DNA of 64,000 nucleotides from Clostridium caldaquaticum (GCF_023806125.1 NZ_JAMSKT010000001.1:212456-276455), one strand, 5' to 3'; shown: positions 30,131 to 39,935, counted from the first letter of the stretch. Notes: a model not told the origin generated them from the letters alone. Numbers and translations: made by a program.

Positions 30131-30768
30131 TTTATATTTAAAAGGCTCATAACAGAGAAGAAGTGAAATACGCTTCCTCCTATTACAAATAAATGCCATA
30201 TTCCATGGTTAAAAGCTATTTTATCCTTTACATAAAATAAAGTTCCAACAGTATACAAAACTCCTCCAATGACTAAAAATAAAAAGCCGCTGAAAGTCAT
30301 CTTTATATATAAAGTTCTTATAGCAATTATTACCATCCAACCCATAACTATATAAAGAACAGTTGAAAGCACATCCTTCTTTCCTGTATAGAAAGCTTTT
30401 AAAACAATACCAACAACGGTGCTTGCCCAAATAATTCCAAATATAGTCCATCCTAACGTGCCACGCAGAACTGTCAGGCAAAAAGGGGTATAAGTTCCTG
30501 CTATCAGCAGATAAATTGACATATGATCAAATTTTCTAAAAAGTCTTTTAGCCTTCTTATTTGTAAGACTGTGATAAAGAGTTGATTCTAAATATAGTAT
30601 AACTAAGGTTGAACCAAAAATTGAGAAACTAACTACATGCCATGCTGTTCCCTCAATGGCAGCAAAAACTATTAATAAAACTAAAGCTGCTATAGCAAGC
30701 AAAGTTCCCACTCCATGAGTTACCGCATTTGCTATTTCTTCTCCTTTAGTATAAAATTTACCTTCCAT
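30127..30768 (-). CDS. Hemolysin III / PAQR family membrane protein
   Basis: 213 residues. The ATG at 30768 sits five bases after AAGGAGG; the ATG at 30786 would include that site as codons. Seven membrane helices are visible, with family residues E-x-x-N-A-V-T-H-G-V-G at the start, E-S-T-L-Y-H-S-L, F-D-H-M-S-I-Y-L-L-I-A-G-T-Y-T-P-F-C and H-G-I-W-H-L-F-V near the end. The conserved His/Asp form a metal site in this superfamily. The physiological role is unknown. Confidence 0.9.
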   Translation of the reverse strand: MEGKFYTKGEEIANAVTHGVGTLLAIAALVLLIVFAAIEGTAWHVVSFSIFGSTLVILYLESTLYHSLTNKKAKRLFRKFDHMSIYLLIAGTYTPFCLTVLRGTLGWTIFGIIWASTVVGIVLKAFYTGKKDVLSTVLYIVMGWMVIIAIRTLYIKMTFSGFLFLVIGGVLYTVGTLFYVKDKIAFNHGIWHLFVIGGSVFHFFSVMSLLNIK

Positions 30769-30984
30769 AAAAACCTCCTTGAACATATTTATGCATTATA
30801 GTTTTAAAAACTACATTGTAATATATACATATTATAACTCATATTTTAAAATAACACCATATAAGACATGCCTATATTTCAAAAAATTATTAAACTTTTT
30901 TTAATTCTTTATTTTTTATATGTATTTGAAATTATCCACAACATATTGTGCAAAATGTGTACAACATATTCTACATATTGTTTT

Positions 30985-31019
30985 GTAAAAAATACCAAGG
31001 CAGCTTTCAGGGCTGCCTT
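30985..31019 (-). terminator. Terminator of hisS
   Basis: An 8-bp stem (31012-31019 with 30997-31004) followed on the minus strand by a T run at 30985-30992. Confidence 0.8.
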
Positions 31020-31029
31020 TACTTATCTG

Positions 31030-32343
31030 TTATCCTATTTTATTTATTATCTCCTCTACAGTAAGCTTTAACTGCTCTCCAGTAGACATATTTTTTAAAG
31101 TTAATACATTGCTTGCTATTTCATCTTCACCTATTATTATTACATAAGGAATTCCAAGCTTATTTGCATAATTAAGTTTCTTTGCAAATTTTCCTTCCTC
31201 AAAATAAACCTCTGTAATTATACCAGCCTTTTTAAGTTCATTAGAAACTTTAATGGAGTAAGAAACATTTTCATCCATAGGTACTACTAAAACCTTAGTC
31301 AAAGTTGAAGAAGTACTTTCTTTAAAAAAGCCTGCTTCTTTAAGCTGATAAAACAGTCTGCTTAAACCTATTGATATACCAACGCCAGGAAGCTTTTGCG
31401 CAGTATAGTATTCAGCCAAGTTATCGTATCTTCCTCCTGAACAAACTGAGCCTATGCCTGGGTAATCATTTAATATTGTTTCATAAACTGTTCCTGTGTA
31501 ATAATCAAGTCCTCTTGCTATTTTTAAATCTATCATAAAGTTTTTATCTGGAACTCCAAATTGTCTTATATAGTAAACAACCTTTGAAAGTTCTTGAAGG
31601 CCTAAAACAAATTCTTCATTTTGGATATTTAAGTTTTTTAAACCTTCTAAAACTTCGTCACTGCTTCCTGAAATATTTATAAACTGTTCAATTCTTTCTA
31701 TAGCACCATCACTTAAACCTAATTCCTTAAGTTCATTCTTTACAGCTTCTATTCCTATTTTATCTAGCTTGTCAATAATTCTTAAAGTTTCCATTTTGTT
31801 TTCAACGCCCGCTGCATCAAAAAAGCCATTTAAAACCTTTCTGTTATTAATATGAATTGTGAAAGAATCAAAACCTAAATCAGTAAAAGTTGAATAAATA
31901 ATGCTCGGAATTTCTGCATCGTTTATAATACTCAGTTTTCCATTTCCTATAATGTCTATATCACATTGATAAAACTCTCTAAATCTTCCTTTTTGATTTC
32001 TTTCCCCTCTATAAACCTTGCCTATCTGGTATCTTCTGAAAGGAAAGTTAAGTTCATTCATATGCTGAGCTACAAACCTAGCTAAAGGAACAGTTAAGTC
32101 AAAACGCAAAGATAAATCACTATCTCCCTTAGTAAATCTGTAAATCTGCTTTTCAGTTTCCCCGCCGCCTTTAGCAAGAAGAACTTCAGACTTTTCAATA
32201 ACTGGAGTATCTACAGGAATAAAACCATACTTTTCATAATTCTTTCTTATTGTGTCCATCATTTTGTTAAAAGCTATCTGATCAGCTGGAAGCCACTCTA
32301 TAAAGCCTGGCAGCGTTGATGGTTTAACTATTTGATTAGCCAT
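31030..32343 (-). CDS. hisS: Histidyl-tRNA synthetase
   Basis: 437 residues. It charges tRNA-His. Class II motif 2 (Y-R-G-E-R-N-Q-K-G-R-F-R-E-F-Y-Q) lies near residue 110, the histidine-binding G-L-D-Y-Y-T-G-T-V-Y-E near 265, and motif 3 (G-V-G-I-S-I-G-L-S-R-L) near 315. AGGAGCGAAG precedes the ATG. I saw no T-box in the 195 bp upstream. Transcribed alone. Confidence 0.97.
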   Translation of the reverse strand: MANQIVKPSTLPGFIEWLPADQIAFNKMMDTIRKNYEKYGFIPVDTPVIEKSEVLLAKGGGETEKQIYRFTKGDSDLSLRFDLTVPLARFVAQHMNELNFPFRRYQIGKVYRGERNQKGRFREFYQCDIDIIGNGKLSIINDAEIPSIIYSTFTDLGFDSFTIHINNRKVLNGFFDAAGVENKMETLRIIDKLDKIGIEAVKNELKELGLSDGAIERIEQFINISGSSDEVLEGLKNLNIQNEEFVLGLQELSKVVYYIRQFGVPDKNFMIDLKIARGLDYYTGTVYETILNDYPGIGSVCSGGRYDNLAEYYTAQKLPGVGISIGLSRLFYQLKEAGFFKESTSSTLTKVLVVPMDENVSYSIKVSNELKKAGIITEVYFEEGKFAKKLNYANKLGIPYVIIIGEDEIASNVLTLKNMSTGEQLKLTVEEIINKIG

Positions 32344-32477
32344 TTGTTACTTCGCTCCTATCTCTTATAAAAATTACATACGTATAATTTACCACTTTAT
32401 TATAGTAAAATAAATAGTTTTATTTATTATCTATATTTTAGCATAAATCCTAAGATTTAATCAGCTTTTTGTGAAAA

Positions 32478-32536
32478 TAAACTTAATAAAGCTGGCAGCC
32501 GCTAGAAAACACTTAAATATCTAGCGGCTGTCAGCT
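32478..32536 (-). terminator. Terminator after the 99-aa hypothetical gene
   Basis: A long 17-bp stem (32520-32536 with 32490-32506, one G-U pair) followed by a short T-rich run on the minus strand. Confidence 0.8.
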
Positions 32537-32538
32537 AT

Positions 32539-32838
32539 TTATTCTTCCTGTGGATTAAAAACATTTTGTATTAAACCTTCCATTGAGGTTTTATTAACTG
32601 ATACCTCTCTTGCTATTCCTGATGCAGCATTTATAATTTCATTAACCTGCTCTTGAGTTAAATCTTCAATTTTATTTATAATAGAATCTCTCATAGGGCT
32701 GCTGCCCAAATGTTCATTTATTGCTATTTTTAAATTGTCTCTATTGCTGTGTTTTTCATTTTTTATAATTTGTGTATCAATACAATAAATAATTTCCTTT
32801 GCTTCATTTTCTGTAAACAAACCTTTCCAAGTATTCAT
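32539..32838 (-). CDS. Hypothetical protein, 99 aa
   Basis: 99 residues from the ATG at 32838, preceded by GAGGGAGTGA. The protein is helical and charged, without signal peptide or membrane segment; no motif I know. Two helices around residues 8-30 and 60-80 could form a small bundle. It lies between hisS and the REP element with its own strong terminator. Function unknown. Confidence 0.65.
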   Translation of the reverse strand: MNTWKGLFTENEAKEIIYCIDTQIIKNEKHSNRDNLKIAINEHLGSSPMRDSIINKIEDLTQEQVNEIINAASGIAREVSVNKTSMEGLIQNVFNPQEE

Positions 32839-32921
32839 GTAATCACTCCCTCTATAAATAAAATCTAATGTTATCATTCTTTATTTAAAAATTTTTTATA
32901 CATAAAAAACTTGGTAAGGAA

Positions 32922-32995
32922 ATTAGGGACGGTTCTTAATTATTTCATATGGGAAATTAGGTAAATCAGGGACGGTTCTTAATTATTTCATATAA
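32922..32995 (+). repeat. Two direct copies of a REP-type sequence (left flank)
   Basis: The motif GGGACGGTTCTTAATTATTT occurs at 32926-32945 and again at 32969-32988, each followed by CATAT. Near-identical inverted copies flank the transposase on the other side (34171-34223). Confidence 0.85.
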
Positions 32996-33194
32996 AGTAT
33001 ATTATTATAATAACTGGCAGCTGTATATTAATCAATTAAGTGTTTTAATTTATGTTTTCTTTTATAAATTAAACGCAAAAGATTTTGTATGTTTTTTTCG
33101 CATTTTTAAGCTGCTTGTCCACTTTTAGTATATTAAAAACAAATTTTTCTTTTACACTTTTTTTAAAATTTAATTATCTTTGCTTCTACTATAG

Positions 33195-34109
33195 CTATAC
33201 AGCTTTATACTTCAAAAAATCTTCCATTATATTTTTATACCGCTCATCTTTTTCAATAAGTTCAACGCCTATATCTTCAAGTTCAGATATCCTTGATAAT
33301 GTAACCCTTCCTATTATTCTACATATATCTTTATATGTTAAGTCACAGTAGTACCTTATTAAAAATACGAATAATGCCCTGCTCTCTTTTGCTTCCCTCT
33401 TGTACTTCCAATGCAGCATCTTTTTATTTGTTTTTGTGTACTCTGCTATAAAATCCATTATATCCTCTGGCTTATAGCCTCTTATAAGTACTGTTCTCTC
33501 GCTTCTGTATTCGCTCTTTTCATCTTTAAATTCAAAATATGCCTTCTTATTTTCATTATTGCATATCAAAACAAACTTGTAGTAGTTCTCTCTTGCTTTC
33601 TTAACTTTCTTTGAGAAAAATCCCATTATGAATTCTTCATCTACTATTCCAATTGTGTCCTTATTCTTTCCAAGATATATGCCTAATGTTGAATATTTGA
33701 AGTTTTCCGGGCATGTTTTGTATTCTTCAATATCAACTGGATTATTGTGTATGTATGCAGAAAGGGTAAAAAGATACCTCTCATTATCCACAATCTTGCT
33801 TTTAAATCTGTCCTGAAACACATGTCCGCAGCGTTTATGCCTTGTATTGAAATATTGTGCATAGCACTGGTTTATTCCATGCATGAATTTTGAAATATCA
33901 GAGCCGTTTGCATCTATTATAAAGTGACCGTGAGTTGTCATAAGGCAGTAAGCGTATACTTTAAAACCAAACTTTTTTCTATATTTCTTAACAAAAAACA
34001 GATATTTGTCCTTGTCGTTATCATCTTTAAACAAGGGGGTATCGCTTATACTTTTAACCATAACATGATAGATTGAATCATAGCTTTTAATACGCTTTGT
34101 TCTAGGCAT
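33195..34109 (-). CDS. REP-associated tyrosine transposase (RAYT, Y1 family)
   Basis: 304 residues from the ATG at 34109, which follows AAGGAG. The N-terminal Y1/HUH domain covers about 1-130: R-I-K-S-Y-D-S-I-Y-H-V-M-V-K, the HUH pair in M-T-T-H-G-H-F-I-I and the likely nucleophile tyrosine in N-Q-C-Y-A-Q-Y-F. H-V-F-Q-D-R-F-K-S-K and Y-I-H-N-N-P-V are typical of RAYTs. The C-terminal 150 residues are an extra domain, probably HTH-like. Such enzymes nick single-stranded DNA at REP hairpins. Inverted REP copies on both sides support this. Confidence 0.9.
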   Translation of the reverse strand: MPRTKRIKSYDSIYHVMVKSISDTPLFKDDNDKDKYLFFVKKYRKKFGFKVYAYCLMTTHGHFIIDANGSDISKFMHGINQCYAQYFNTRHKRCGHVFQDRFKSKIVDNERYLFTLSAYIHNNPVDIEEYKTCPENFKYSTLGIYLGKNKDTIGIVDEEFIMGFFSKKVKKARENYYKFVLICNNENKKAYFEFKDEKSEYRSERTVLIRGYKPEDIMDFIAEYTKTNKKMLHWKYKREAKESRALFVFLIRYYCDLTYKDICRIIGRVTLSRISELEDIGVELIEKDERYKNIMEDFLKYKAV

Positions 34110-34170
34110 TAATATCAACTCCTTAGTTTGTTTTGTTGATATTTTTACTATAAATAACAATTGTTATTCT

Positions 34171-34226
34171 ATATGAAATATTTAAGAACTGTCCCTAATG
34201 GCCCTTTAAGAACTGTCCCTAATGGC
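34171..34226 (-). repeat. Two inverted copies of the REP-type sequence (right flank)
   Basis: The reverse complement of the left repeat is at 34171-34199 (differing at about two of 29 positions), and a shorter copy AAGAACTGTCCCTAATGGCC is at 34208-34227. Together with 32922-32995 they bracket the transposase in inverted orientation. Confidence 0.85.
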
Positions 34227-34537
34227 CTATTTTAGATGGAAATGTGATCTGGTTCAAATACCTTGAACAAAATTATTCATTCTTTTCGGCGATGTTAGCC
34301 AGTAAAGGAGCCCCTTTCTTCCGTAGCAGGTTCCTTGAGTTTATCACCGAAGATATCAAGAATGGATGGGATATAGCGGAGGGCAAAAAACGAGGAATAA
34401 GTGAAGATGTTATTATTCAGTTTATCGCGCCAGCTTACGTAGGGATCGTGGAATGGTGGTTTACAAATGGAATGCCTTATCCACCTGATGTTATAGGAAA
34501 ACAAGTGGGGATGTTGTTAGAGAGTAACCTATCATAA
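34226..34537 (+). pseudogene. C-terminal fragment of a TetR-family regulator
   Basis: About 100 residues matching only the ligand-binding C-terminal domain of a TetR/AcrR regulator (N-Y-S-F-F-S-A-M-L-A-S-K-G-A-P-F-F-R-S-R-F), with no DNA-binding half. The in-frame stop upstream lies inside the REP copy at 34220-34222, so the gene appears to be cut off where the REP sequence begins. A GTG at 34244 has no ribosome site. The missing HTH half is not on the other side of the REP element either. Confidence 0.7.
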
Positions 34538-34559
34538 TATCTCTTAAGTCGTTAATAAA

Positions 34560-34598
34560 CAAGGAGCAGCTGTATTAGGCAAACTGCTCCTTGCTTTT
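34560..34598 (+). terminator. Terminator after the TetR fragment
   Basis: A perfect 10-bp stem (34560-34569 with 34584-34593), a 14-base loop and a T-rich tail. Confidence 0.8.
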
Positions 34599-34744
34599 CA
34601 TAAGCTACATCACAATGTAAATCCTGGTGTAAAATACTGAGCCAAAGTCCATGTTCAAGGAAAACCTTGGAAAATTCCTTGAAGTTTTCACACCCCTGAA
34701 ATTCTCACAAATCATAAACAATTACTCTCCCAAAAAAGTCTACG

Positions 34745-35224
34745 TCATTTGTGGTACGGTTCACCGTTAATAATCCTAAAACCTCTATACACCTGCTCCA
34801 GAAGTATCACCCTCATAAGCTGATGGGGAAAAGTCATTTTTGAAAAGGACAATTTATAATCAGCTCTATTTAAAACTTCTTTTGATAACCCTAAGGAACC
34901 TCCAATAATAAAGGCAATGTTACTTTCTCCCTTTACTCCTAATTCCTTAATAAAACCAGCCAATTCCTCAGAGGAAAGCATTTTACCTTCTATAGCCAGT
35001 GCTATTACATACATGTTGTCTTTTATATGCTTTAAAATTGCTTCTCCCTCTTTTGTCTTAATCTGCATTTCTTCTTTTTCAGAAGCATTGTCTGGAGTTT
35101 TTTCATCAGGCAGTTCAATTATCTCAAGCCTGCAGTAGCGAGATAGACGTTTTGTATATTCTGATATGGCGTCTTTTAGATATTTTTCTTTAAGTTTTCC
35201 TATTGTTATTATTGTAATATTCAT
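34745..35224 (-). CDS. rlmH: 23S rRNA pseudouridine-1915 N3-methyltransferase
   Basis: 159 residues, family length. It is a SPOUT-class, SAM-dependent enzyme that methylates pseudouridine 1915 of 23S rRNA. Markers: I-G-K-L-K-E-K-Y near the start, F-I-I-G-G-S-L-G-L near residue 105 (knotted SAM site) and the C-terminal [18 protein letters not shown]. The stop is followed closely by an unexplained 140-bp stretch. It lies near walJ and murA, as in other Firmicutes. Confidence 0.96.
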   Translation of the reverse strand: MNITIITIGKLKEKYLKDAISEYTKRLSRYCRLEIIELPDEKTPDNASEKEEMQIKTKEGEAILKHIKDNMYVIALAIEGKMLSSEELAGFIKELGVKGESNIAFIIGGSLGLSKEVLNRADYKLSFSKMTFPHQLMRVILLEQVYRGFRIINGEPYHK

Positions 35225-35260
35225 GTGGTTCTCCTTAAGTTATATTCTATATAATAATTA

Positions 35261-36346
35261 TTATTGCCTAGGAAATACTTTATTATATTCTGCAATAAGC
35301 AAATCTACCATTCTGCCGTAGCTTTGTACCCCATCTTTTTGTCCATTGGACTTTAAATAAGTATTATTTATATTATTTGAAATGTCCTGAGTGGTACCTT
35401 CATACTTTGCCCAGAATTCTGCATCATAGCAAAGATCCTTTTTTACTCCTTCTGAATATAAAGCTTTAAGCTCCTTATATGCTTCTATATCATTTTCTGC
35501 TAATGCATTCATAGAATATATAAGCGCAAGCATTACACCTGAATATTGGAAATCTCTGTCTAGATGCATGGAACAGGTTAAATAAGCAATAAAATTTGCT
35601 TCATCCTCTCTTGCAAAGCCTCTTTGATGTGCCATTTCATGAGCTGCTGTGCTTGGTAGCATAAAGTCTGTTGAATTTATATTTACATTAGCTTCAGCTG
35701 TGTAAGGAATATAGATTCCTGTTATTCCTGTATAGGACATCTTCTCTGATAATAATATTCTTTTGGGAGGTCCATACTTTCCTCCTAAATAGGGATGTAT
35801 TTTTTCTGCAATTTCATACCCCTTTTCAGCACGCTTAAATACATCCTTGTATCCGCCCTTGATAGTCATTATCCCTTTAGAATCTTCACTAACTGTACCT
35901 CTTAAAAAATTCGCTCTAATTATAAGATCTTTACAAAGCATATAAAGCTGCTGCTTTGAAGATTTTTCAATTTTGAGCCCTGAAATTTTATCAAAGGATA
36001 ATCTATTATAATTAAATCCCCACAAAAGCATAAATAACACATATAGTATAGAGATATAAGAGACAAAATTAGCAAGCTTATTAAAAAAATTTTTACTTCT
36101 TATGCTAATTATCAACATTATAAAAAGATATATAAGCATAATTAAAAGAAAAAACACTAGAATTTCTGCAATAGAAAAATGAAAAACTCCTGTAATCAAA
36201 CTTAAGATTTGCCTGGTTACCTTATTTATTGAATTTGAATAATATTTTTCAACAAAAGCAGGATATCGCTTAAAAATCATATTTAATATAATAGTAAATG
36301 GAACCATCATTATAATTATAAGTTTTATTTTAAATTTATAATTCAT
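35261..36346 (-). CDS. DUF3810 family membrane protein, possible zinc peptidase
   Basis: 361 residues with about three N-terminal membrane helices (about 8-25, 55-80 and 90-112). The remainder is outside or peripheral. The family motif H-E-M-A-H-Q-R-G-F-A-R-E-D-E-A-N-F (HExxH with a downstream E) suggests a metal-dependent hydrolase, but no activity is established to my knowledge. AAAGGAG precedes the ATG. It lies 36 bp upstream of rlmH in the same direction. Confidence 0.8.
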   Translation of the reverse strand: MNYKFKIKLIIIMMVPFTIILNMIFKRYPAFVEKYYSNSINKVTRQILSLITGVFHFSIAEILVFFLLIMLIYLFIMLIISIRSKNFFNKLANFVSYISILYVLFMLLWGFNYNRLSFDKISGLKIEKSSKQQLYMLCKDLIIRANFLRGTVSEDSKGIMTIKGGYKDVFKRAEKGYEIAEKIHPYLGGKYGPPKRILLSEKMSYTGITGIYIPYTAEANVNINSTDFMLPSTAAHEMAHQRGFAREDEANFIAYLTCSMHLDRDFQYSGVMLALIYSMNALAENDIEAYKELKALYSEGVKKDLCYDAEFWAKYEGTTQDISNNINNTYLKSNGQKDGVQSYGRMVDLLIAEYNKVFPRQ

Positions 36347-36371
36347 AATATCTCCTTTTGATGACTATAAC

Positions 36372-36405
36372 AAAGCCCATCTATATAAATATATAAATGG
36401 GCTTT
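36372..36405 (-). terminator. Terminator after the SEC-C gene
   Basis: A 9-bp outer stem (36372-36380 with 36397-36405) with further A/T pairs inside; T-rich on both strands. Confidence 0.75.
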
Positions 36406-36419
36406 TCTTTAAATATTAA

Positions 36420-36920
36420 TTATTTAACTCCGCAGCACTTCTTATACTTTTTACCGCTACCGCATGGACATGGATCATTTCTTCCAACTTTATTTTCATT
36501 TACTATAGTCTTTGTTTCTCTCCATTTCACTTGGATTTCCTTTCTCTTTTCTTTAGAGAAAATACCATCCCATTGTGGAAGCTCATATAAATAGTCAGCT
36601 TTAGCATCAAGCATATTAAAATATAGTTTTTCAAAGTCTATATTTAATTCTATTTCGGAATCCTCTTGTAAACTTTCTAAATCTAAACTCTCTACAAGAC
36701 TCTCATTTATTCCGTCTAAAAATCCCATAAAAAACAGACTGGTAGTTCCAAAGTCTTTTGCTAAATCACTTATTTTGCCCTTTAACGCATTTTTATGATT
36801 AGCTAAAACTTTACTATATATGTTTTTTTCTATTGCTCCATATTCTTTCCAGAAAGCAACTTCCCCTCTTGTTTTTACATAATCAACAACCATATCTGTC
36901 CATTGTTTGTATAGGCTCAT
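36420..36920 (-). CDS. SEC-C zinc-motif protein
   Basis: 166 residues. The C-terminus is a canonical SEC-C zinc-binding motif: [18 protein letters not shown], as at the end of SecA. The N-terminal 140 residues are helical and acidic, with no recognised domain. The function of such stand-alone SEC-C proteins is not settled. AAAGGAGAT lies upstream of the ATG. Confidence 0.85.
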   Translation of the reverse strand: MSLYKQWTDMVVDYVKTRGEVAFWKEYGAIEKNIYSKVLANHKNALKGKISDLAKDFGTTSLFFMGFLDGINESLVESLDLESLQEDSEIELNIDFEKLYFNMLDAKADYLYELPQWDGIFSKEKRKEIQVKWRETKTIVNENKVGRNDPCPCGSGKKYKKCCGVK

Positions 36921-36983
36921 ATCTCTTATCTCCTTTGTAAGATACTATATTTATAAACTATATAAGATTATACTAATTGTAAA

Positions 36984-37547
36984 CTATTTTTTCAACATAA
37001 ATTGAATATCTTCTTTAGTAAAAGGCTTTGAAATATCATAATTCCCGCCTAATGAATCTATATCCTTATTATCAACCATAATCTTTACTTTTGTTATAGA
37101 AGGCAGCTGTGCCAAAGAAGTAACAATACTTGTTAAACATGCCTTTTCTTTAGCTTCACTCATGGCTACTTTAGCTTCACTGCTTAAGTTAATATAAGCT
37201 ATACTATCTTTAACAGAAAAGCTTAAAAGCCTTGTTTCCTTTGGAAGAATAGGCTTCAATTTGCTTACATTGGAAGGACCTTTTAAAAGCTCTTGAATTA
37301 TTATTTCTCCTAAAAGCTCTTCTTTGTTTATAATCCTTTCTTCCTTTGCTGTTTCAGCTTTATTATCCGAGGTAGAATCAAAATATAAGTCTAGTTCTAT
37401 GCTATTATCTTTTTCATTTGGCAATACTATACTCTTAACTTTTTCTTTGTTATTTATGCTAAGCTTATCCTTTTTCTCACAGCCAATAAACCCTAAGGCA
37501 GAAATTATAATAACACATAACAGAAATATTGATAATATTTTTTTCAT
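36984..37547 (-). CDS. GerMN-domain lipoprotein
   Basis: 187 residues from the ATG at 37547, preceded by GAGAGGTGAG. A lipoprotein signal ends in A-L-G-F-I-G-C (about residue 23). The rest is one GerMN domain (about 45-160): L-D-L-Y-F near its start, I-I-Q-E-L-L-K-G-P, then V-K-D-S-I-A-Y-I-N-L-S. GerM is a sporulation/germination protein at the spore membrane or septum in Bacillus. The stop lies 63 bp before the SEC-C start, and walJ lies directly upstream. Confidence 0.85.
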   Translation of the reverse strand: MKKILSIFLLCVIIISALGFIGCEKKDKLSINNKEKVKSIVLPNEKDNSIELDLYFDSTSDNKAETAKEERIINKEELLGEIIIQELLKGPSNVSKLKPILPKETRLLSFSVKDSIAYINLSSEAKVAMSEAKEKACLTSIVTSLAQLPSITKVKIMVDNKDIDSLGGNYDISKPFTKEDIQFMLKK

Positions 37548-37563
37548 TATTCTCACCTCTCTG

Positions 37564-38349
37564 CTAAAACTCCACATAATTACTTGGCATGTCTCTTTTA
37601 GCTACAGTAAGTCCTATTTCCTTTTTTACCTGTATGTTTCTCTCTTTAAGAAGGCTAACCACTGTTTGATAAGCAAGTTCAGGATAATTATTAGTTTGAC
37701 TTAAATGTCCAAGAATAACCCTTTTTCTTTTTCCCCCTGCTATATCCGCTATAGCTTTTGCACAATCTTCATTAGATAAGTGCCCAACATTACTTAAAAT
37801 TCTTTTCTTTAGATTATATGGATAAGGTCCAAATTTAAGCATCTCTATATCATGATTACTTTCTAATAACAGTACATCTGCATCTTCTATGTTTTTTCTA
37901 ATGTTTTCTGAAAAATATCCCAAATCTGTAGCAATAGATACTTTTTTCCTGCCTTCATAAACTGAATAACCTTGAGCTAAAGCAGCATCATGAGGTATCT
38001 GAAAGCTTACAATATCTAAGTCTTTAATATTCACATGTTCTCCAGTCATAATCTTTATATTATGTTCCTTTATCTTTCCTATAGAACTTTCCATAGCCTT
38101 CCATGTAAATTCATTAGCATAAATAGGAACATCATATTTTCTCGATAAAACCCCCACACCCTTAACATGATCTGAATGTTCGTGGGTAACAAAAATACCA
38201 TCTATCTCAGCTGGATTCTCTCCTATGTCATTTAAAGCTTTTTCTATATTTTTGCCTGGTAATCCAGCATCAATTAATATTTTAGCATTGCTGGAGGATA
38301 TAAATATGCTGTTACCACTGCTGCCACTATATAATGAACAAAAAATCAT
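37564..38349 (-). CDS. walJ: MBL-fold hydrolase WalJ (YycJ)
   Basis: 261 residues. Metallo-beta-lactamase fold with the metal motif V-T-H-E-H-S-D-H near residue 58, D-A-G-L-P-G-K near 28, and a late G-H-L-S-N-E-D. It is a nuclease-like enzyme tied to cell-wall/replication control in the walRK clusters of other Firmicutes. There is no walRK here. The gene ends 16 bp before the GerMN start. Confidence 0.9.
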   Translation of the reverse strand: MIFCSLYSGSSGNSIFISSSNAKILIDAGLPGKNIEKALNDIGENPAEIDGIFVTHEHSDHVKGVGVLSRKYDVPIYANEFTWKAMESSIGKIKEHNIKIMTGEHVNIKDLDIVSFQIPHDAALAQGYSVYEGRKKVSIATDLGYFSENIRKNIEDADVLLLESNHDIEMLKFGPYPYNLKKRILSNVGHLSNEDCAKAIADIAGGKRKRVILGHLSQTNNYPELAYQTVVSLLKERNIQVKKEIGLTVAKRDMPSNYVEF

Positions 38350-38395
38350 AATAAATCCTCCTGTTGCAGGATATGCAAAAGCGTATTAAAGCTTC

Positions 38396-39661
38396 TTAAC
38401 AATCCTCTGTCTTTACTCTTCTTATATCTGCACCTAACATCTTAAATTTTTCTTCAATATGAGGATATCCTCTGTCTACATGATCAATACAGGTTACTTC
38501 TGTAACACCTTCTGCCATAAGACCTGCTATAACCATAGCCGCACCAGCTCTTAAATCTGTAGCTTTAAGAACCGCACCAGTTAATTGTGAAACTCCATCT
38601 ATAATAGCAGTACGCCCTTCAACTTTTATATTAGCACCCATTTTTTTAAGCTCATCTACAAATTTAAATCTGCTTTCCCAAATACTTTCATTTACAATAC
38701 TTCTCCCATGAGATACTGAAAGAAGAGTAGTCATAGGCTGCTGTACATCTGTAGGAAAACCTGGATAAGGGAGCGTTTTAACATTAACTCCTTTTAATCT
38801 TCCATTAGCTCTAACTATAATAGAATCCTCATTTTCTATTACCTCAGCGCCCATTTCCATAAGCTTGGCTGATATTGATTCCATATGCTTGGGTATAATA
38901 TTTCCTACCTCTACTTCTCCTCCACATGCTGCAGCGGCTATCATATATGTACCAGCCTCAATTTGATCTGGAATTACACTATAATTACAGCCCTTAAGTT
39001 CTTTTACTCCCACTATTCTTATAACATCAGTACCTGCTCCTTTTATATTGGCTCCCATAGTATTTAAAAAATTTGCTACATCTACCACATGAGGCTCCTT
39101 TGCTACATTTTCAAGTACTGTTGTACCTTCTGCCAGTGCTGCTGCCAGCATAACATTAATTGTAGCTCCAACACTAACCACATCAAAAAATATATTTGCC
39201 CCAACTAATTTTTCAGCTTTTGCACTAACAACCCCATGTTCAATAGTTACATGAGCTCCTAAGGCTTCAAAACCCTTTATATGCTGGTCAATAGGTCTTA
39301 CCCCTATAGAGCAGCCTCCAGGAAGAGCCACATTAGCCTGTTTAAATCTGCCAAGAAGAGCTCCTATAAGATAATAGGAAGCTCTCATTCTTCTTACGTC
39401 ATCTGTATTTGCACAAACACTGTTAATAGCTGTGCTATCTATACTAACTGAATTTTTTCCTTTTATAATTTTGCAGTTAAGACTTTCTATAATTCTTTCA
39501 ATACACTGCACATCTTCAATCTCAGGAATATTATCTATAACTGCTACACCTTGGCTCGCCATAATAGCCGCTGGTAATATAGCTACAGCAGCATTTTTTG
39601 CTCCACTTATATCAATTTTTCCAAATAACTTTCTTCCACCATTAATAACTAGCTTTTCCAT
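38396..39661 (-). CDS. murA: UDP-N-acetylglucosamine 1-carboxyvinyltransferase
   Basis: 421 residues from the ATG at 39661, nine bases after AAGGATGG; the ATG four codons upstream touches the ribosome site. It catalyses the first committed step of peptidoglycan synthesis, moving enolpyruvate from PEP to UDP-GlcNAc. The catalytic cysteine lies in [11 protein letters not shown] (near residue 115, the fosfomycin target), and the conserved lysine in G-A-K-N-A-A-V near residue 22. Confidence 0.96.
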   Translation of the reverse strand: MEKLVINGGRKLFGKIDISGAKNAAVAILPAAIMASQGVAVIDNIPEIEDVQCIERIIESLNCKIIKGKNSVSIDSTAINSVCANTDDVRRMRASYYLIGALLGRFKQANVALPGGCSIGVRPIDQHIKGFEALGAHVTIEHGVVSAKAEKLVGANIFFDVVSVGATINVMLAAALAEGTTVLENVAKEPHVVDVANFLNTMGANIKGAGTDVIRIVGVKELKGCNYSVIPDQIEAGTYMIAAAACGGEVEVGNIIPKHMESISAKLMEMGAEVIENEDSIIVRANGRLKGVNVKTLPYPGFPTDVQQPMTTLLSVSHGRSIVNESIWESRFKFVDELKKMGANIKVEGRTAIIDGVSQLTGAVLKATDLRAGAAMVIAGLMAEGVTEVTCIDHVDRGYPHIEEKFKMLGADIRRVKTEDC

Positions 39662-39745
39662 GCCAGCACCCATCCTTACTAATTTTTATTTATATGTTAA
39701 CACATTTAGTAAAATACTGCCTTTTCAGATTAAATTACAAATTTT

Positions 39746-39774
39746 ATTATAACACATTATAAATACTTTAACAA
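39746..39774 (-). promoter_or_regulatory. Promoter candidate for murA
   Basis: Minus-strand TTGTTA (39769-39774), a 17-bp spacer and TATAAT (39746-39751), 85 bp before the start. The remainder of 39662-39970 is AT-rich; apart from the terminator at its right end I see nothing in it. Confidence 0.5.
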
Positions 39775-39935
39775 AAACTTTTATATAGCAATTTAAAGGA
39801 ATTTTCTTCTTATTTAGTGTTAAAAATACATGATGTATTTTACTTTACAATTATATATTAATTGCATAGTGTTTTCTATGGTAAAAATAAGCTTAATAGA
39901 AGAATGCTTCCTATAAAATAAAACCTATATTTTTT

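Noticed and set aside
30932..30940. Single perfect DnaA box between the hemolysin III homologue and hisS
   Set aside because: One isolated 9-mer is expected by chance in AT-rich DNA; no further boxes nearby.
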